Positions 62,648-64,000 of a stretch of 64,000 bases of DNA are shown here, one piece after another. The DNA is from Mesorhizobium loti. GTDB lineage: Bacteria > Pseudomonadota > Alphaproteobacteria > Rhizobiales > Rhizobiaceae. The position numbers and the translations under genes were made by a program. The stretch covers positions 4,779,001 to 4,843,000 of the forward strand of contig CP050293.1 in NCBI GenBank assembly GCA_014189435.1, read 5' to 3'. Position 1 is the stretch's first letter, and each line of letters begins with the position of its first letter. Below the pieces are notes generated by a model, which worked only from the letters and a program-made list of their open reading frames with translations, did no database searches and had not been told where the DNA came from.

Positions 62648-63895
62648 TCAGATCTGCTTGAGGCCTTCGGCCGTGCACTTCTGGTTCGGGTAGGCCTTGT
62701 AGGGCACCGGCTCCAGCCAGTCGGTCGTCTGCTTGAGGATCTTGAACTGACCGTCGGCCTGGCACTGGCCGATTTTCGGCCACAGCCAGGTGTGGAGGTT
62801 CTCCGGTTCGATGCGCACCTTGCCTTGCGGCGCCACCATCTCCTGGCCTTTGACGGCCTCGCGGATGGCATTGGGCGTGATGTCGCTGTTGGCGAGCTTC
62901 TCGACCGCCTGCTTGAACAGATGGACCTGGAAGTAGGACGGTTCGGACACGAAGTGGGTGACCTTGTCGGCGCCCCAGCGCTTCTTGTAGGCATCGACGA
63001 ATTTATGGTTCTCGGGCGAATCCCAGACCATGAAGTAGGGTGCCGAGGTGAAATGGCCGGCCGCCGCCTCGCCGCCCATTGCCGCGACTTCGTTCTCCGA
63101 CGTGGTCAGGCTGGCCATCGGCATGGTTGCAGGATCGAGCCCGGCGGCATGGTACTGGCGGTGCAGTGCGACCACCGAATCGCCGACAACCGTGGAGAAG
63201 ATGACATTCGGCTTCTCCGCCTTCAGCTTGTTGATGACGGACGAGAATTCGGAATGGCCGAGCGGGACGTATTCCTCGGCCACCACCTCGGCGCCGAGTT
63301 CGGCCAGCAGTTTCTTGCAATAGTTGTTCTCTTCCTTGGGATAGATGTAGTTCGAGCCGATCAGGTACCACCGCTTGCCAAAATTCTTGACCAGCCAGGG
63401 CACGAAGTCATCCTGCTGCTGGTTGGGCACGGCCCCGGTGTAGATGACATTCTTGGAGCATTCGCGCCCCTCATAAAGGGTCGGGTACCAGTAGAGATTG
63501 TTCTGCTTTTCAAATACCGGCAGCACCGCCTTGCGGCTGGCCGAGGTGTAGGAGCCGAACACCGAAACGCATTTGTCGGACAGTACCAGCTTGCGCGCTT
63601 TCTCGGCGAAGGTGGCCGGGTCGGACGCCGGGTCTTCGACCACGGGTACGATCTGCATGCCGTTGATGCCGCCGGCCGCATTGATCTCCTCGATGGCCAT
63701 GATCGTCGCCTTGTTCAGCGATTCCTCGATGATGGCCGTGGTGCCGGTCAGCGAGAAGAGGACGCCGACCTTGATCTGGCCGTCGGCGGCCCGCGCCAGC
63801 GAAGCATTCTTGTTCCAGATATGCGGGAATCCAACGAGGGACACGGTGCCGAGCGCGGCGGTGGCCTTCAGAAAACTGCGACGATCTTTGTTCAT
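62648..63895 (-). CDS. AmiC/FmdD-like amide-binding ABC protein
   Basis: A 415-residue periplasmic binding protein with a twin-arginine-type signal (RRSFLKATAALG, residues 5-16; cut near ARAA). The mature part follows both UrtA and, more closely, the amide sensor AmiC: YPTLYEGRECSKN, YTGAVPNQQ, FSTVVGDS, ASLTTSENEVAAM and APQGKVRIEPENLHTWL. That suggests short-chain amides or urea as ligand, as in the FmdDEF transporter of Methylophilus. It is the first gene of the amide operon. A GGGGAG ribosome-binding site precedes the ATG at 63895, and an intrinsic terminator lies just upstream of that. Confidence 0.9.
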   Translation of the reverse strand: MNKDRRSFLKATAALGTVSLVGFPHIWNKNASLARAADGQIKVGVLFSLTGTTAIIEESLNKATIMAIEEINAAGGINGMQIVPVVEDPASDPATFAEKARKLVLSDKCVSVFGSYTSASRKAVLPVFEKQNNLYWYPTLYEGRECSKNVIYTGAVPNQQQDDFVPWLVKNFGKRWYLIGSNYIYPKEENNYCKKLLAELGAEVVAEEYVPLGHSEFSSVINKLKAEKPNVIFSTVVGDSVVALHRQYHAAGLDPATMPMASLTTSENEVAAMGGEAAAGHFTSAPYFMVWDSPENHKFVDAYKKRWGADKVTHFVSEPSYFQVHLFKQAVEKLANSDITPNAIREAVKGQEMVAPQGKVRIEPENLHTWLWPKIGQCQADGQFKILKQTTDWLEPVPYKAYPNQKCTAEGLKQI

Positions 63896-63911
63896 TTTTT
63901 TCTCCCCTGAA

Positions 63912-63960
63912 AATGAAAAGGCCCCGAAGCGAGCTGCGCGAAGCAGATCGTTTCGAGGCC
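63912..63960 (-). terminator. Leader terminator (candidate attenuator) before the amide operon
   Basis: On the minus strand an 18-bp stem with two mismatches (arms 63960-63943 and 63937-63920, loop TTCGC) is followed by TTTTCATTTT. This is a strong intrinsic terminator. It ends only about 20 bases before the AmiC-like start codon, leaving no room for a promoter in between, so transcripts of the operon must read through it. Pseudomonas ami operons are controlled by AmiR antitermination, and a similar mechanism is likely here. I could not see clear ANTAR-type hexaloops in the 40 bases left. Confidence 0.65.
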
Positions 63961-64000
63961 CTGTTGCCATTGATGTCTGCGGCATCGCCGCCGCCCGCGA

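Noticed and set aside
63961..64000. ANTAR tandem-hexaloop target in the amide leader
   Set aside because: Small stems can be drawn but none has the six-base loop with A at position 1 and G at position 4; too little sequence remains before the window edge.
1..64000. tRNA or rRNA genes, CRISPR arrays, insertion sequences, phage or conjugation genes
   Set aside because: I found no cloverleaf, spaced repeat array, transposase or integrase signature on either strand; I could not run a covariance-model search.

Overview
The window is GC-rich, densely coding DNA from an alphaproteobacterium, most likely of the Rhizobiales (a Mesorhizobium-like organism). This rests on the many solute-binding ABC transporters with attached catabolic genes, a rhizobial-type Tad/Cpa pilus locus with a CtrA-like box, and short Shine-Dalgarno-led, overlapping operons. 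I see no rRNA, tRNA, CRISPR array, insertion sequence or phage gene. The species assignment is inference from gene content.

Layout. (1) 0.4-3.6 kb: a 2-hydroxyacid dehydrogenase, mannonate dehydratase (uxuA) and a divergent SDR, probably for hexuronate use. (2) 3.6-6.6 kb, minus strand: araC-type regulator, tryptophanase (tnaA), a YbaK-type tRNA deacylase and a 40-residue membrane ORF. (3) 6.9-12.2 kb: a sugar ABC transporter without an ATPase, a sugar-phosphate isomerase-like TIM barrel and a Gfo/Idh/MocA dehydrogenase. (4) 12.2-13.9 kb, minus: an SDR and an NAD epimerase broken by one extra base in a homopolymer. (5) 14.1-24.7 kb: a cysteine hydrolase, a MarR regulator, an enamidase-like amidohydrolase, two AA_synth (DUF1185) proteins on the opposite strand, a BMP-type nucleoside ABC transporter and two nucleoside hydrolases. 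This looks like a catabolic route for an N-heterocycle or nucleoside. (6) 24.8-25.9 kb: a His-rich membrane protein of unknown function.

(7) 26.0-40.3 kb: a divergent Tad pilus locus. The left arm (minus) encodes CpaA/TadV, TadD, TadC, TadB and an 842-residue protein that joins a PAP2-type lipid phosphatase to the CpaF/TadA ATPase. The right arm (plus) encodes Flp pilin, CpaB, CpaC, a small lipoprotein, a TadG-like protein, two TadE-like pseudopilins, CpaE/TadZ, an L,D-transpeptidase and a membrane coiled-coil protein. (8) 41.0-52.9 kb: a carbohydrate/polyol ABC transporter with SDR (minus), divergent from a DeoR regulator, BtpA-like protein, FGGY kinase, HAD phosphatase, PfkB kinase and GatZ-like protein (plus). 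(9) 53.0-54.3 kb: an FAD amine/amino-acid oxidase. (10) 54.8-63.9 kb, minus: an amide-use operon with an AmiC-like binding protein, four further ABC transporter subunits, aliphatic amidase AmiE and a NorQ/NorD (CbbQ/CbbO)-type AAA+/VWA pair.

Cross-cutting signals. A 15-bp element (consensus TATGACCATCAACGA) lies just upstream of four operons between 6.8 and 18.0 kb and may define one regulon. All four solute-binding protein genes are followed by a strong hairpin without a U-tract. A near-perfect intrinsic terminator sits about 20 nt before the AmiC-like gene, so that operon is probably controlled by antitermination. The most unusual single observations are the PAP2-CpaF fusion, the enamidase/DUF1185/nucleoside-hydrolase pathway and the amide operon leader.
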